A stretch of DNA of 64,000 bases from positions 248,001-312,000 of the forward strand of contig NZ_WPHG01000004.1 of assembly GCF_009742725.1 (NCBI RefSeq), written 5' to 3'. The stretch is from Nitratireductor arenosus. Its GTDB lineage: Bacteria; Pseudomonadota; Alphaproteobacteria; Rhizobiales; Rhizobiaceae. Under the pieces are notes generated by a model. That model saw nothing but the letters and a program-made list of their open reading frames with translations. It was not told the origin of the DNA and ran no database searches. Every line of letters starts with the position of its first letter. Within the stretch, counting starts at the first letter, position 1. Below, one piece after another: positions 25,614 to 33,157 of this stretch. Both the position numbers and the translations under genes were made by a program.

Positions 25614-26582
25614 TCAGCCATCGCGCGAAAACACCACCACCGCCAGGGCAAGAACGGTGACCAGCGCGCCCGCTGCCACGCTCGCGCTCACCCAGCCATG
25701 GCCAAGCATGCCCTCGTAGAGGATGACGATGCTCGGCATCAAATAGCCGTAGGCGAGCACCTTGGAGGCCGGCAGCCGGAGCGTGGCGAACTGCAGCAGG
25801 AAGAAGGTGCCGGCAGTGGTGAAGACGGCGAGATAAGCGATCACCGCCCACACGATCACGGGCAGTTCCGCCCAGGCCGTGCCAGAGATTTCGCGCAGCC
25901 CGTAGGCAGCAATGACGATGCCCGTGGCCATCAGGGTCCAGAAGGTGAAGGCCAGTACCGGCTCGCCGCGATTGAGCTTGCGCACCAGCGGGGCATAGGC
26001 GGCGTGACAGGCACAGCCGAAAAAGAAGATCACCTCCCCGCGCCCGACATCGAAGCCGAGAATGGCATCGAGGTCGCCGCGAAAGATCACCCAGATCGCG
26101 CCGGCCGCCGCGACCACCAGGCTGAAGACGACCAGCGGCCGCGGCACCTGGCCCAAAAACAGATAGCCGAAACCGGCGCTCATCAGCGGCATCAGCGTAA
26201 AGACCGCGCCGGTCGACACGGGCGCGGTGAATTGCAGCGCCACGAACATGGTGACGAAGAAGATCGCCATCAGGCCGCCCAGCACCAGGAACCGCCAGGG
26301 CGCGTGCGGCCGCGCCAGCGCGCCGCCGCCGATCAACAGCCAGGTCGCAACGCCCATGATCGTGGTGCCGAACAAAAACCGCGCCGCGTTGATCGCGGCC
26401 GGCCCGATATGCGGGGCCGCCAGCGCGCCGAAGGAAAACGAGCCTGCCACGAGCGCCGCAAAACACAGCCCCGCCAGATGGCCGAGCAGCTTCTGCCTGC
26501 CGGTGGCGAAACTCCTGTGATCGGGTCGGCGCGCGACGTGAAGATCGGCGGCGTGGGTCAAGCAATTCTCCCCTTGGCGCAT
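25614..26582 (-). CDS. DMT-superfamily (EamA) transporter
   Basis: 322-aa membrane protein with about ten hydrophobic segments in two EamA repeats, for example FGALAAPHIGPAAINAARFLFG and APVSTGAVFTLMPLMSAGFGYLFLGQ. ATG 26582 was chosen as the nearest start giving a short polar N-terminus; an upstream start would run into the DoxX gene. Substrate unknown. Confidence 0.85.
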   Translation of the reverse strand: MRQGENCLTHAADLHVARRPDHRSFATGRQKLLGHLAGLCFAALVAGSFSFGALAAPHIGPAAINAARFLFGTTIMGVATWLLIGGGALARPHAPWRFLVLGGLMAIFFVTMFVALQFTAPVSTGAVFTLMPLMSAGFGYLFLGQVPRPLVVFSLVVAAAGAIWVIFRGDLDAILGFDVGRGEVIFFFGCACHAAYAPLVRKLNRGEPVLAFTFWTLMATGIVIAAYGLREISGTAWAELPVIVWAVIAYLAVFTTAGTFFLLQFATLRLPASKVLAYGYLMPSIVILYEGMLGHGWVSASVAAGALVTVLALAVVVFSRDG

Positions 26583-26649
26583 CTGACGTAACGCGCCGGT
26601 CGCTACGGGAAAAGCTTTTTCGGTTGGTCCTGAGCCGCCGGGCCTGACC

Positions 26650-27021
26650 TTAGCCGGCCGCCACCAGAAGGAATGAGCCGACCAGCGCGACATTGCTGGC
26701 AAGCCCGTTGATCCGGTTGGTCCGGTCTAGCCCCTGATAGTCCCAGAAATTGTGAAACAGATAGGTCGCTGCCATTAGGAAGGCGATCAGCGCCAGTGCC
26801 GCCGGCATCAGCCACATCCCGGCGATCACCAACGCGCCGGCGCCAAGTTGCAGGGCGATCGCGGCGCGAAGCAACACCGGCGCGAACGGCAAACCGCGCG
26901 CCGCGATTACCCCGGCCAGTATGGGGAAAGCCCGGATATTGCGCCAGCCGGCAAAGACAAAGACACCGCCGATCAGCAAACGACCGGCCGGTTCGGCGAG
27001 AGACAGAAACGCGATAGACAT
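26650..27021 (-). CDS. DoxX-family membrane protein
   Basis: 123-aa protein with four hydrophobic segments and the DoxX pattern: PAGRLLIGGVFVFAGWRNI at the start, LQLGAGALVIAGM in the middle and NRINGLASNVALVGSFLLV at the end. ATG 27021 was chosen because it gives the usual short N-terminus. It lies 31 bases after the AhpD-like gene on the same strand. DoxX proteins often accompany peroxide or thiol-redox modules; a quinone or redox role is family knowledge, not shown here. Confidence 0.85.
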   Translation of the reverse strand: MSIAFLSLAEPAGRLLIGGVFVFAGWRNIRAFPILAGVIAARGLPFAPVLLRAAIALQLGAGALVIAGMWLMPAALALIAFLMAATYLFHNFWDYQGLDRTNRINGLASNVALVGSFLLVAAG

Positions 27022-27052
27022 GATGACTTTCCTGCAAAAAAGGACCGCGCCA

Positions 27053-27517
27053 TCAGGCGGCGCGGCTTTCGCCATCGACAACGGGATGGATTGTGCGGAA
27101 GGGGATCGCGATCCGGTTCCAGATATTGATGACGCCGATCAGGACGGTGAGCTTGACCAGTTCGGACTTCGAAAAATGCCGCGACACCGCCTCGTATTGT
27201 TCATCTTCGACCGGCCCGTCAGCGATCCTGGTCAGCCTTTCCGTCCATTCGAACGCGGCGCGCTCGCGCGGCGAAAAAAGCGGCGATTCCCGCCAGGCCG
27301 AGACGAGTTGAACGCGCTGTTCGCTTTCGCCGTCGCGACGCGCCTCGCGGCTGTGCATATCCACGCAATAGGCGCAGCCGTTGATCTGCGAGGCGCGCAG
27401 CTTGACGAGGTGAACCAGCCCGATATCAAGGCCGGACTGCTTTACCGCCGTGTCGAGCTCGAGCACGATCTTCAGTAGCGCGGGTTCGGTCTTCCAGTAG
27501 TCGAGACGCTGTTGCAT
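27053..27517 (-). CDS. carboxymuconolactone decarboxylase / AhpD-like alkylhydroperoxidase
   Basis: 154-aa CMD-family protein. The redox motif is NGCAYCVDMH: two cysteines separated by two residues, then His three after the second, as in AhpD-type peroxidases. LVHLVKLRASQING precedes it. ATG 27517 follows AAAGGAAAAATC, a better ribosome site than for the ATG 15 bases upstream. It is probably co-transcribed between the Rrf2 regulator (ends 11 bases upstream) and DoxX. Confidence 0.9.
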   Translation of the reverse strand: MQQRLDYWKTEPALLKIVLELDTAVKQSGLDIGLVHLVKLRASQINGCAYCVDMHSREARRDGESEQRVQLVSAWRESPLFSPRERAAFEWTERLTRIADGPVEDEQYEAVSRHFSKSELVKLTVLIGVINIWNRIAIPFRTIHPVVDGESRAA

Positions 27518-27528
27518 GATTTTTCCTT

Positions 27529-28044
27529 TCATTCGGGGTTCGACAGGGGGCTCCCGGGGCGCTGATGCCGCTCTAGAAACGCGCAGCCGAACGCCAGTGC
27601 GCGCGGATCGGCCTCGGCCTCATAGCCGGCAATCACGTCGGCAAGCCGCGCGGCGCGCAGAGCGCCACGCCAGGCCTGCTCGGCCCTGAGCATGGCGACG
27701 TTGATACCGCAGGGTTTGCGATAGGCTTCAGGCTCCAGCGCACCCGGACCGCGCTGGCGGATTTCGCCGCACCGAAAGGCCGGCTCCGGCCCCTCGACCG
27801 CGAGTACAATATCGAGCAGGGAAATCCGCGTCGCCGGTCGGCCAAGCCGATAGCCGCCGTGAGGGCCGGGCACGGAGGCAAGCATGCCCGCCGCGACCAG
27901 TCTGTTGAGATGTTTGACGAGATAGCTCGCCGACACGCCATGATAGTCGGCCAGCGCCGCCGCCGGCAGGGTCTTGCCGGGCGCCAGACCGGCCAGCAGC
28001 GCGGCGCAATGGATCGCCGCCTCTACGCCTTCGGACAGTTTCAT
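27529..28044 (-). CDS. Rrf2-family transcriptional regulator
   Basis: 171-aa winged-helix regulator with the Rrf2 opening KLSEGVEAAIHCAALLA and recognition-helix region YHGVSASYLVKHLNRLVAAG followed by GPHGGYRLGRP. Three cysteines are present (FRCGE, KPCGI, FGCAF), but the spacing is not the clear CX5-7CX5C of Fe-S-binding IscR/NsrR, so the sensing chemistry is open. ATG 28044 was chosen, with AGGAAG five bases ahead; GTG 28050 is an alternative. It heads the AhpD-DoxX operon. Confidence 0.88.
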   Translation of the reverse strand: MKLSEGVEAAIHCAALLAGLAPGKTLPAAALADYHGVSASYLVKHLNRLVAAGMLASVPGPHGGYRLGRPATRISLLDIVLAVEGPEPAFRCGEIRQRGPGALEPEAYRKPCGINVAMLRAEQAWRGALRAARLADVIAGYEAEADPRALAFGCAFLERHQRPGSPLSNPE

Positions 28045-28061
28045 CGCCACTTCCTATTTTC

Positions 28062-28090
28062 GATATTTTCTATCATGGATATTTTTTATC
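28062..28090. promoter_or_regulatory. tandem repeat / palindrome upstream of rrf2 gene, candidate operator
   Basis: GATATTTTCTATC (28062-28074) and GATATTTTTTATC (28078-28090) repeat with a period of 16 bases and 12 of 13 identities. The junction forms the perfect palindrome TATC-ATG-GATA (28071-28081). It is an AT-rich island in high-GC DNA, 18 bases upstream of the regulator start, where an autoregulatory site is expected. Confidence 0.5.
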
Positions 28091-28210
28091 TTCAATGTAA
28101 GCATGAGGGCCTCCTGACGCGCCCTGACAGGCGTTTCCTTGCCGGCATCGCCGCCCGCCGATGAAATCCATCTGGGCTTCCGGATCGGGGAAGGCGGACG
28201 CCAGAGGGCA

Positions 28211-28239
28211 TTGACAGCGCCTGCCGCGTTCCCGATAAC
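28211..28239 (+). promoter_or_regulatory. candidate sigma-70 promoter
   Basis: Consensus TTGACA (28211-28216), a 17-base spacer, then GATAAC (28234-28239; 4 of 6 matches to TATAAT). It would start transcription near 28246, upstream of two hairpins and a terminator. Confidence 0.45.
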
Positions 28240-28245
28240 CGGCCT

Positions 28246-28379
28246 ATGCGCGAAAAGGACACGTTGATTGTTTCCCGGCCCGCCGGCATCCCTGTAGGCG
28301 GGATGCCGGATAAACGACCGCGCTGAAAGCAGCACGCATCGCGTATCCCGCAACCCCGCCGCTGACGGACGGGGTTTTT
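28246..28379 (+). ncRNA. candidate small RNA or attenuated leader
   Basis: The stretch between the promoter at 28211 and the methyltransferase gene has no convincing reading frame. It holds a perfect 10-bp hairpin CCGGCATCCC / GGGATGCCGG (28283-28309, 7-base loop) and ends in an intrinsic terminator. The predicted transcript is about 130 nt. It could be a free small RNA, or a leader that attenuates the methyltransferase gene starting 45 bases after the terminator. No known RNA family was recognised. Confidence 0.4.
28352..28379 (+). terminator. intrinsic terminator
   Basis: AACCCCG paired with CGGGGTT, extended inward by CCG/CGG around a CTGA loop with one bulged A, followed by five T residues (28375-28379). 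It is oriented for + strand transcription, although no + strand gene ends upstream of it. Confidence 0.7.
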
Positions 28380-28423
28380 CTGCGGACGTGCCCCGTCCCA
28401 TCGGTAGATCGATGGAGAGAAAA

Positions 28424-29152
28424 ATGGCACAGAACATCTACGATAATCCCGAGTTTTTCGCCGGCTACAGCGGACTGCCGCGCCAGCAGCATGGCCTGGC
28501 CGGCGCGCCGGAATGGCCGGCCGTCCGCGCTATGCTCCCCGACCTTGCCGGACGGCGGGTTGTCGACCTTGGGTGTGGCTTCGGTTGGTTCACCCGCTGG
28601 GCGCGGGAAAACGGCGCGGCCGCCGCGCTTGGGATCGATCTATCGGAAAACATGACCGCGCGCGCCAGGGCCGACACGACCGATCCGATGGTCACCTTCG
28701 AGATCGCGGACCTGGAAAAGCTCGTCCTGCCGCAGGAGGCTTTCGATTTCGCCTACAGCGCCCTCACCTTCCACTATATCGAGGATTTCGGCGCCCTCGC
28801 GGCAACCGTCCTGCAGGCGCTGACCCCCGGCTCGCATTTCGTCTTCACGATCGAGCATCCCGTCTATATGGCCGCCGCGCACCCACGCTGGCTGACCGAC
28901 GATCACGGCCGCAAGACTTGGCCGGTCAACGGTTATTCCGTCGAGGGCGAACGCCGCACCGACTGGTTCGCCAGGGGCGTTCTCAAATATCACCGCACGA
29001 TCGCCACCACCCTCAATACGCTGATCGGAGCGGGTTTCGCGATCCGCCATGTCGGCGAATTCGCGCCGACTGCCGCCCAGATCGCGGAAAACGCTGATCT
29101 CGCCGAAGAAATCGAGCGGCCGATGATGTTGCTGGTGTCGGCGCAGCGATAG
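28424..29152 (+). CDS. class I SAM-dependent methyltransferase
   Basis: 242-aa Rossmann-fold methyltransferase. SAM motif I is VVDLGCGFGWFTRWA (about residues 50-64), followed by ALGIDLSENM (motif II acidic) and FDFAYSALTFHYIED (motif IV). ATG 28424 was chosen because GGAGAGAAAA lies directly ahead; ATG 28412 and GTG 28388 are in frame but have poorer sites. Substrate unknown. It follows the candidate leader RNA by 45 bases. Confidence 0.87.
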   Translation: MAQNIYDNPEFFAGYSGLPRQQHGLAGAPEWPAVRAMLPDLAGRRVVDLGCGFGWFTRWARENGAAAALGIDLSENMTARARADTTDPMVTFEIADLEKLVLPQEAFDFAYSALTFHYIEDFGALAATVLQALTPGSHFVFTIEHPVYMAAAHPRWLTDDHGRKTWPVNGYSVEGERRTDWFARGVLKYHRTIATTLNTLIGAGFAIRHVGEFAPTAAQIAENADLAEEIERPMMLLVSAQR

Positions 29153-29318
29153 GCTGGTTCACAACCCTGGAACAATGTCCCGAGAGCGGGGCTCCGTTTT
29201 CGAGAAGCCCATGCCCGAACGCACGTCCGGCGAAGGCCGGGACCGGTTTTGGGGCACAACATGCGCAATCTCGAAAGCCTGGGGTGCGCCGAGCGAGGCT
29301 GAAACAGTGCAGCGCGCT

Positions 29319-31271
29319 TCAACCGGCGGCGCGATCCGCGCCGCTTTCACCGGCATGTCGGCCAAAATCCGGATTGAAGGTCCGCACCGTGTTACGGCCG
29401 GCCGATTTTGCCGCATAGAGCGCCTGGTCTGCCTTCCTCAACAACTCATCGGGACTAACGCCATCATAGGGTGCGAACGCGATGCCGATGCTCGCGCCGA
29501 CAAGCGCGCGCGAACCGTCCAAGCTGAAAGGTTCGACAAAGGCGGCGAGGATACGCTCCGCCAGCCCTAGGGAACCGTCCGGTTCGTCGGCACTCGTCGA
29601 CAGGATCGTGAACTCGTCACCGCCGATGCGCGCCACCACGTCCTCGCTCCGGCATACCGACTTCAGCCGTCGCGCCACATCCGCCAGCAAAAGGTCGCCC
29701 GCCGCGTGGCCAAACGTATCGTTGACGGGCTTGAAGCGGTCGAGGTCGAGATACATGACCGCAAGCCAGCCGCCTTTGCGCTTGCGCTGTGCAAGCGCCT
29801 GCTCAAGCCGCTCCATGAAATGGCGCCGGTTCGGCAGGTTGGTCAATGGATCGTGACTTGCAAAATAGGCGTTCTGTTTTTCGGCCCGCATGCGTTCGGT
29901 GATGTCGATCAGCGTTCCTTCGAAATAGGCCGGCTCCCCGTTTTCGTCCCAGACCGTCCAACCGTTTTCGGAGACCCAGATGCGTTCGCGTGTCTTGTGA
30001 CGATAGACCTCCGAAACGAAATCGATGACCCGCCCGGTTCGGCCCATGAGCCGCGCCCATTCCTCGCGGCGCTGCGGTTCGACATACCACTCAGAGGCAA
30101 TATCGTTGACGGCCGTGACCAGTTCGGCCTCCGAGGAATATCCGTTCAGACGAACCAGCGCCGGGTTGGCGCGCAGCATTCTGCCGTCGGGCGTGGTTCG
30201 GTAAACCCCCACGACGGCATTTTCAAACAGGGCCCGGTATTCGGCCTCCGCCTTGCGGAGCTTTTCTTCCTGCTGCAGCCGACCGGTGATATCAAACACC
30301 GACGAAACGACCTGCATGTCCGCCGCGCTCTTGTCAACCACGTTGGCCGACACCAGCACCGAGCGAACGCTGCCGTCGGCGGCGTGGACCCGGGTGGGGA
30401 AATCCCGCACTGCCCCCTCGCGGGCGAGAGAGGCCAAGAGCGCCGATCCGTCGCCGGGATCTTCATGAAGATCGGCAGCCCGGCAACCGACCAGCCCGCC
30501 CGTCGAACCGTGCAGGAACAACCCGGCCGCCTTGTTAGCCCGCCTGATCCTCCCGCTCGCCGTCGACACCACCACCAGCGGGATCGGAACCGCCTCGAAG
30601 ATACGTTCGATCAGCTTGCGGCTTTGCGCGAGCTCGGCGAGCGCCTCGGCGCGAGAGCGCGCGGTTGCCCAGGCGATCCGCAGATCACGCCCGCTCCGCC
30701 CGCGCAATGCCGCAAGAAGCCCGGTGAGGACGATCAGCGCCACACCCGTCCGCAACGTTGTTTCCGTCGCTCCGGCATACGCGGTGTAACTGCCCATCAT
30801 GACAAGGCTTGCAACACCGTTGGTGATGACGGCAACTCGAAAGCGCGTCGGAACGGCCAGATAAAAAGCCGCAGGCAACATCAGGACGGAGACCGCGTCG
30901 ACGTTCTGCTGAACAAAAATCAACGTCGCCGCGGCCAGCGTGATCACCACCTGCCAGACGACCAGCAGCGGTTCGACGAGCGACTTCGCCACATGTCCGA
31001 CCACCAGCAGGCAGGCAAGCGACGCGGCAAACGCGACCGAGCGCGCGGCAAGCGCAAGGGGAACGAGTTCCTGGTCCGCGAGAAGAGCGTTAACGCCGGC
31101 CAGGACGAGGCTGACCAACAGCCCGAGGCCGAATAGGAACTTCGATTGCCTCAGAATTTCGGCATATTGGTCGCGACGGAAATCATCCTCGAGCGCGGCA
31201 TCCCGAAACTCGCCGGTGAAGCGCGACAGGGCGCGCGCGGGATCGTTCGCGGACAAGGCATCTGGTCGCAT
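29319..31271 (-). CDS. membrane diguanylate cyclase with PAS domains
   Basis: 650 aa. About six hydrophobic segments occupy residues 45-190. A PAS-like region (about 215-325, ending DITGRLQQEE) and a second PAS/PAC (about 345-460, ending DITERMRAEK) follow, then a GGDEF domain. The catalytic motif is intact (GGDEF at 550-554), and an RSED sequence five residues before it fits the inhibitory RxxD c-di-GMP site. No EAL domain is present. It should make c-di-GMP in response to a ligand sensed by the membrane or PAS part. It lies downstream of preA behind a strong hairpin, so it is probably transcribed separately. Confidence 0.93.
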   Translation of the reverse strand: MRPDALSANDPARALSRFTGEFRDAALEDDFRRDQYAEILRQSKFLFGLGLLVSLVLAGVNALLADQELVPLALAARSVAFAASLACLLVVGHVAKSLVEPLLVVWQVVITLAAATLIFVQQNVDAVSVLMLPAAFYLAVPTRFRVAVITNGVASLVMMGSYTAYAGATETTLRTGVALIVLTGLLAALRGRSGRDLRIAWATARSRAEALAELAQSRKLIERIFEAVPIPLVVVSTASGRIRRANKAAGLFLHGSTGGLVGCRAADLHEDPGDGSALLASLAREGAVRDFPTRVHAADGSVRSVLVSANVVDKSAADMQVVSSVFDITGRLQQEEKLRKAEAEYRALFENAVVGVYRTTPDGRMLRANPALVRLNGYSSEAELVTAVNDIASEWYVEPQRREEWARLMGRTGRVIDFVSEVYRHKTRERIWVSENGWTVWDENGEPAYFEGTLIDITERMRAEKQNAYFASHDPLTNLPNRRHFMERLEQALAQRKRKGGWLAVMYLDLDRFKPVNDTFGHAAGDLLLADVARRLKSVCRSEDVVARIGGDEFTILSTSADEPDGSLGLAERILAAFVEPFSLDGSRALVGASIGIAFAPYDGVSPDELLRKADQALYAAKSAGRNTVRTFNPDFGRHAGESGADRAAG

Positions 31272-31370
31272 ATATCTGTATCGCCGGCTGCCAATGGATG
31301 CATCACTAAACGGCGATCATGCGGGTGGAGGGTAAAAAAACGGACAACAAATCGATAGGACGCCAACAAT

Positions 31371-31408
31371 CCATCCATCAACCGGGCCGACGCCCGATTG
31401 ATGGATGG
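31371..31408 (-). terminator. long hairpin between preA and the GGDEF gene
   Basis: Perfect 11-bp arms CCATCCATCAA / TTGATGGATGG enclose a second stem CGGGC / GCCCG, with one mismatch between them. It lies 64 bases beyond the preA stop. There is no clear T-run on either side, so it may act as a factor-assisted terminator or mRNA 3' stabiliser rather than a classic intrinsic terminator. Confidence 0.5.
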
Positions 31409-31471
31409 TCCTTGTCTTGACGGGTGAAATTTTCCGCCAGCGCGAAACGGCGGCGTCAACGCCTGCGCTGG

Positions 31472-32782
31472 CTATTCCGCGGCCTGCCTCGCGGCCGGGT
31501 TGTTGGGATGCGTCGTCCAGTTGGCATAGGTCGGATCGACCTTTTCGCCTGTGCGCTTGTCGAGGGCTCCAGCCTCCAGCGCCACCATGTCGATACAGCT
31601 CTCGACCGGGCAGACATTGACGCACAGATTACAGCCGACACATTCCTCCTCGATCACCTCGAAGCGGCGCTTGCCGTCGACGATTGCCGTGATCGCCTGG
31701 TGCGAGGTGTCTTCGCAAGCGATGTGGCAACGGCCGCACTGGATGCACAGATCCTGGTTGATGCGCGCCTTGGTGACGTAGTTGAGATTGAGGTATTGCC
31801 AGTCGGAGATGTTGGGTGTGGCACGCCCGATCACATCGTCGAGCGTGGCGTGGCCCTTGACGTCCATCCAGTTTTTCAGGCCCTCGATCATCTCCTCGAC
31901 GACCTTGAAGCCGTAGGTCATCGCCGCCGTGCACACCTGCACGTTGCCCGCCCCGAGCGCCAGAAACTCGGCCGCGTCGCGCCAGGTGGTGATGCCGCCG
32001 ATGCCGGAGATCGGCAGGCCGGCGGTCTCGGTATCGCGCGCGATCTCGGCCACCATGTTCAGCGCGATCGGCTTCACCGCCGGGCCGCAATAGCCACCAT
32101 GCGAACCCTTGCCGTCAATGGTCGGCTCCGGCGCGAAACTGTCGAGATCGACGCCGGTGATCGAGTTGATCGTGTTGATCAGCGACACGGCATCGGTGCC
32201 GCCGGCCCTGGCCGCGCGCGCCGGCTTGCGGATGTCGGTAATGTTGGGCGTGAGCTTGGTGATCACCGGCATGCGCGAGTTCTGCTTGCACCAGCGCACC
32301 ACCATCTCGATATATTCGGGCACCTGCCCGACGGCGGAACCCATGCCGCGCTCGGACATGCCGTGCGGGCAGCCAAAATTCAGCTCAATGCCGTCGGCTT
32401 CGGTCTCCTCGACCAGTTTCAGGATCGACTTCCAGTTCTCCTCCTCGCACGGCACCATCAAAGAGACGATCATCGCCCGGTCGGGCCACTCCTTCTTGAC
32501 CCGCTTGATCTCGCGCAGATTGGTCTGTAGCGGCCGGTCGGTGATCAGCTCGATATTGTTCATGCCCAGCAGACGCCGGTCGCCGCTCCAGATCGCGCCG
32601 TAACGCGGCCCGTTGACGTTGACGACATGCGGGTCCTCGCCGAGCGTCTTCCACACCACACCGCCCCAGCCGGCGCGGAAAGCGCGTACGACATTATATT
32701 CCTTGTCGGTCGGCGGGGCCGAGGCGAGCCAGAACGGGTTGGGGGATTTGATCCCGACGAAATTGTTGCGGATGTCTGCCAT
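31472..32782 (-). CDS. preA: NAD-dependent dihydropyrimidine dehydrogenase subunit PreA
   Basis: 436 aa. The N-terminal FMN-binding TIM barrel (about residues 1-320) reads like dihydroorotate/dihydropyrimidine dehydrogenases: IKSPNPFWLASAPPT, GIELNFGCPHGMSERGMGSA, and GIGGITTWRDAAEFLALGA. The C-terminus carries two [4Fe-4S] motifs, CIQCGRCHIAC and CVGCNLCVNVCP. With PreT it reduces uracil and thymine with NADH. ATG 32782 starts the family-like sequence; longer starts do not. A 109-aa unknown gene separates it from preT by only a few bases on each side. Confidence 0.96.
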   Translation of the reverse strand: MADIRNNFVGIKSPNPFWLASAPPTDKEYNVVRAFRAGWGGVVWKTLGEDPHVVNVNGPRYGAIWSGDRRLLGMNNIELITDRPLQTNLREIKRVKKEWPDRAMIVSLMVPCEEENWKSILKLVEETEADGIELNFGCPHGMSERGMGSAVGQVPEYIEMVVRWCKQNSRMPVITKLTPNITDIRKPARAARAGGTDAVSLINTINSITGVDLDSFAPEPTIDGKGSHGGYCGPAVKPIALNMVAEIARDTETAGLPISGIGGITTWRDAAEFLALGAGNVQVCTAAMTYGFKVVEEMIEGLKNWMDVKGHATLDDVIGRATPNISDWQYLNLNYVTKARINQDLCIQCGRCHIACEDTSHQAITAIVDGKRRFEVIEEECVGCNLCVNVCPVESCIDMVALEAGALDKRTGEKVDPTYANWTTHPNNPAARQAAE

Positions 32783-32784
32783 GG

Positions 32785-33114
32785 TCAGTTCCCCTTGTTG
32801 GCCGCGAGGTCCGGAAACAGGGCGGGAAGGCCGGCAATGCGACGCCAACCTTCACTCTTTTCCACCGCCTCCACGCGAAGATCGTCAAAATACCGGTCGA
32901 GGACCGCCACCCGCTCTTCGGCGAGCGGCGGATCGCAATAGTCTTCTTCTTCCCACATCGCATTCCCGTCGGCGCGCAGACAGGCATTCTCGAGTGCGAC
33001 CGTGAGCGCGCCGCCAAACGGTTTGAGCGAGCGGAACGCGGCGCGGTCGAGTTGGTCGCTCAGTTCCGCCATCAGCGCGCCGCGTGGTTTCGCCGTCACC
33101 AGGTAATGGCTCAT
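32785..33114 (-). CDS. small protein encoded between preT and preA
   Basis: 109 aa, not recognised. It begins MSHYLVTAKPRGALMAELSD and ends in SEGWRRIAGLPALFPDLAANK. The composition is soluble, acidic in the middle (MWEEEDYCDPPLAEERVAVLD) and helical, with no signal peptide or membrane segment. It stops 2 bases before the preA start region and begins 43 bases after preT, so it belongs to the same transcript. An accessory or assembly role for the PreTA enzyme is plausible by position only. Confidence 0.72.
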   Translation of the reverse strand: MSHYLVTAKPRGALMAELSDQLDRAAFRSLKPFGGALTVALENACLRADGNAMWEEEDYCDPPLAEERVAVLDRYFDDLRVEAVEKSEGWRRIAGLPALFPDLAANKGN

Positions 33115-33157
33115 GGTCCCGTTCTCCCTTGCGCGGGCCGTGTCCATGCCGGCGCCG

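Noticed and set aside
28054-28437. A 127-aa minus-strand open frame upstream of the Rrf2 gene
   Set aside because: It has no motif or ribosome site, and it overlaps the promoter, hairpins and terminator of the candidate RNA.
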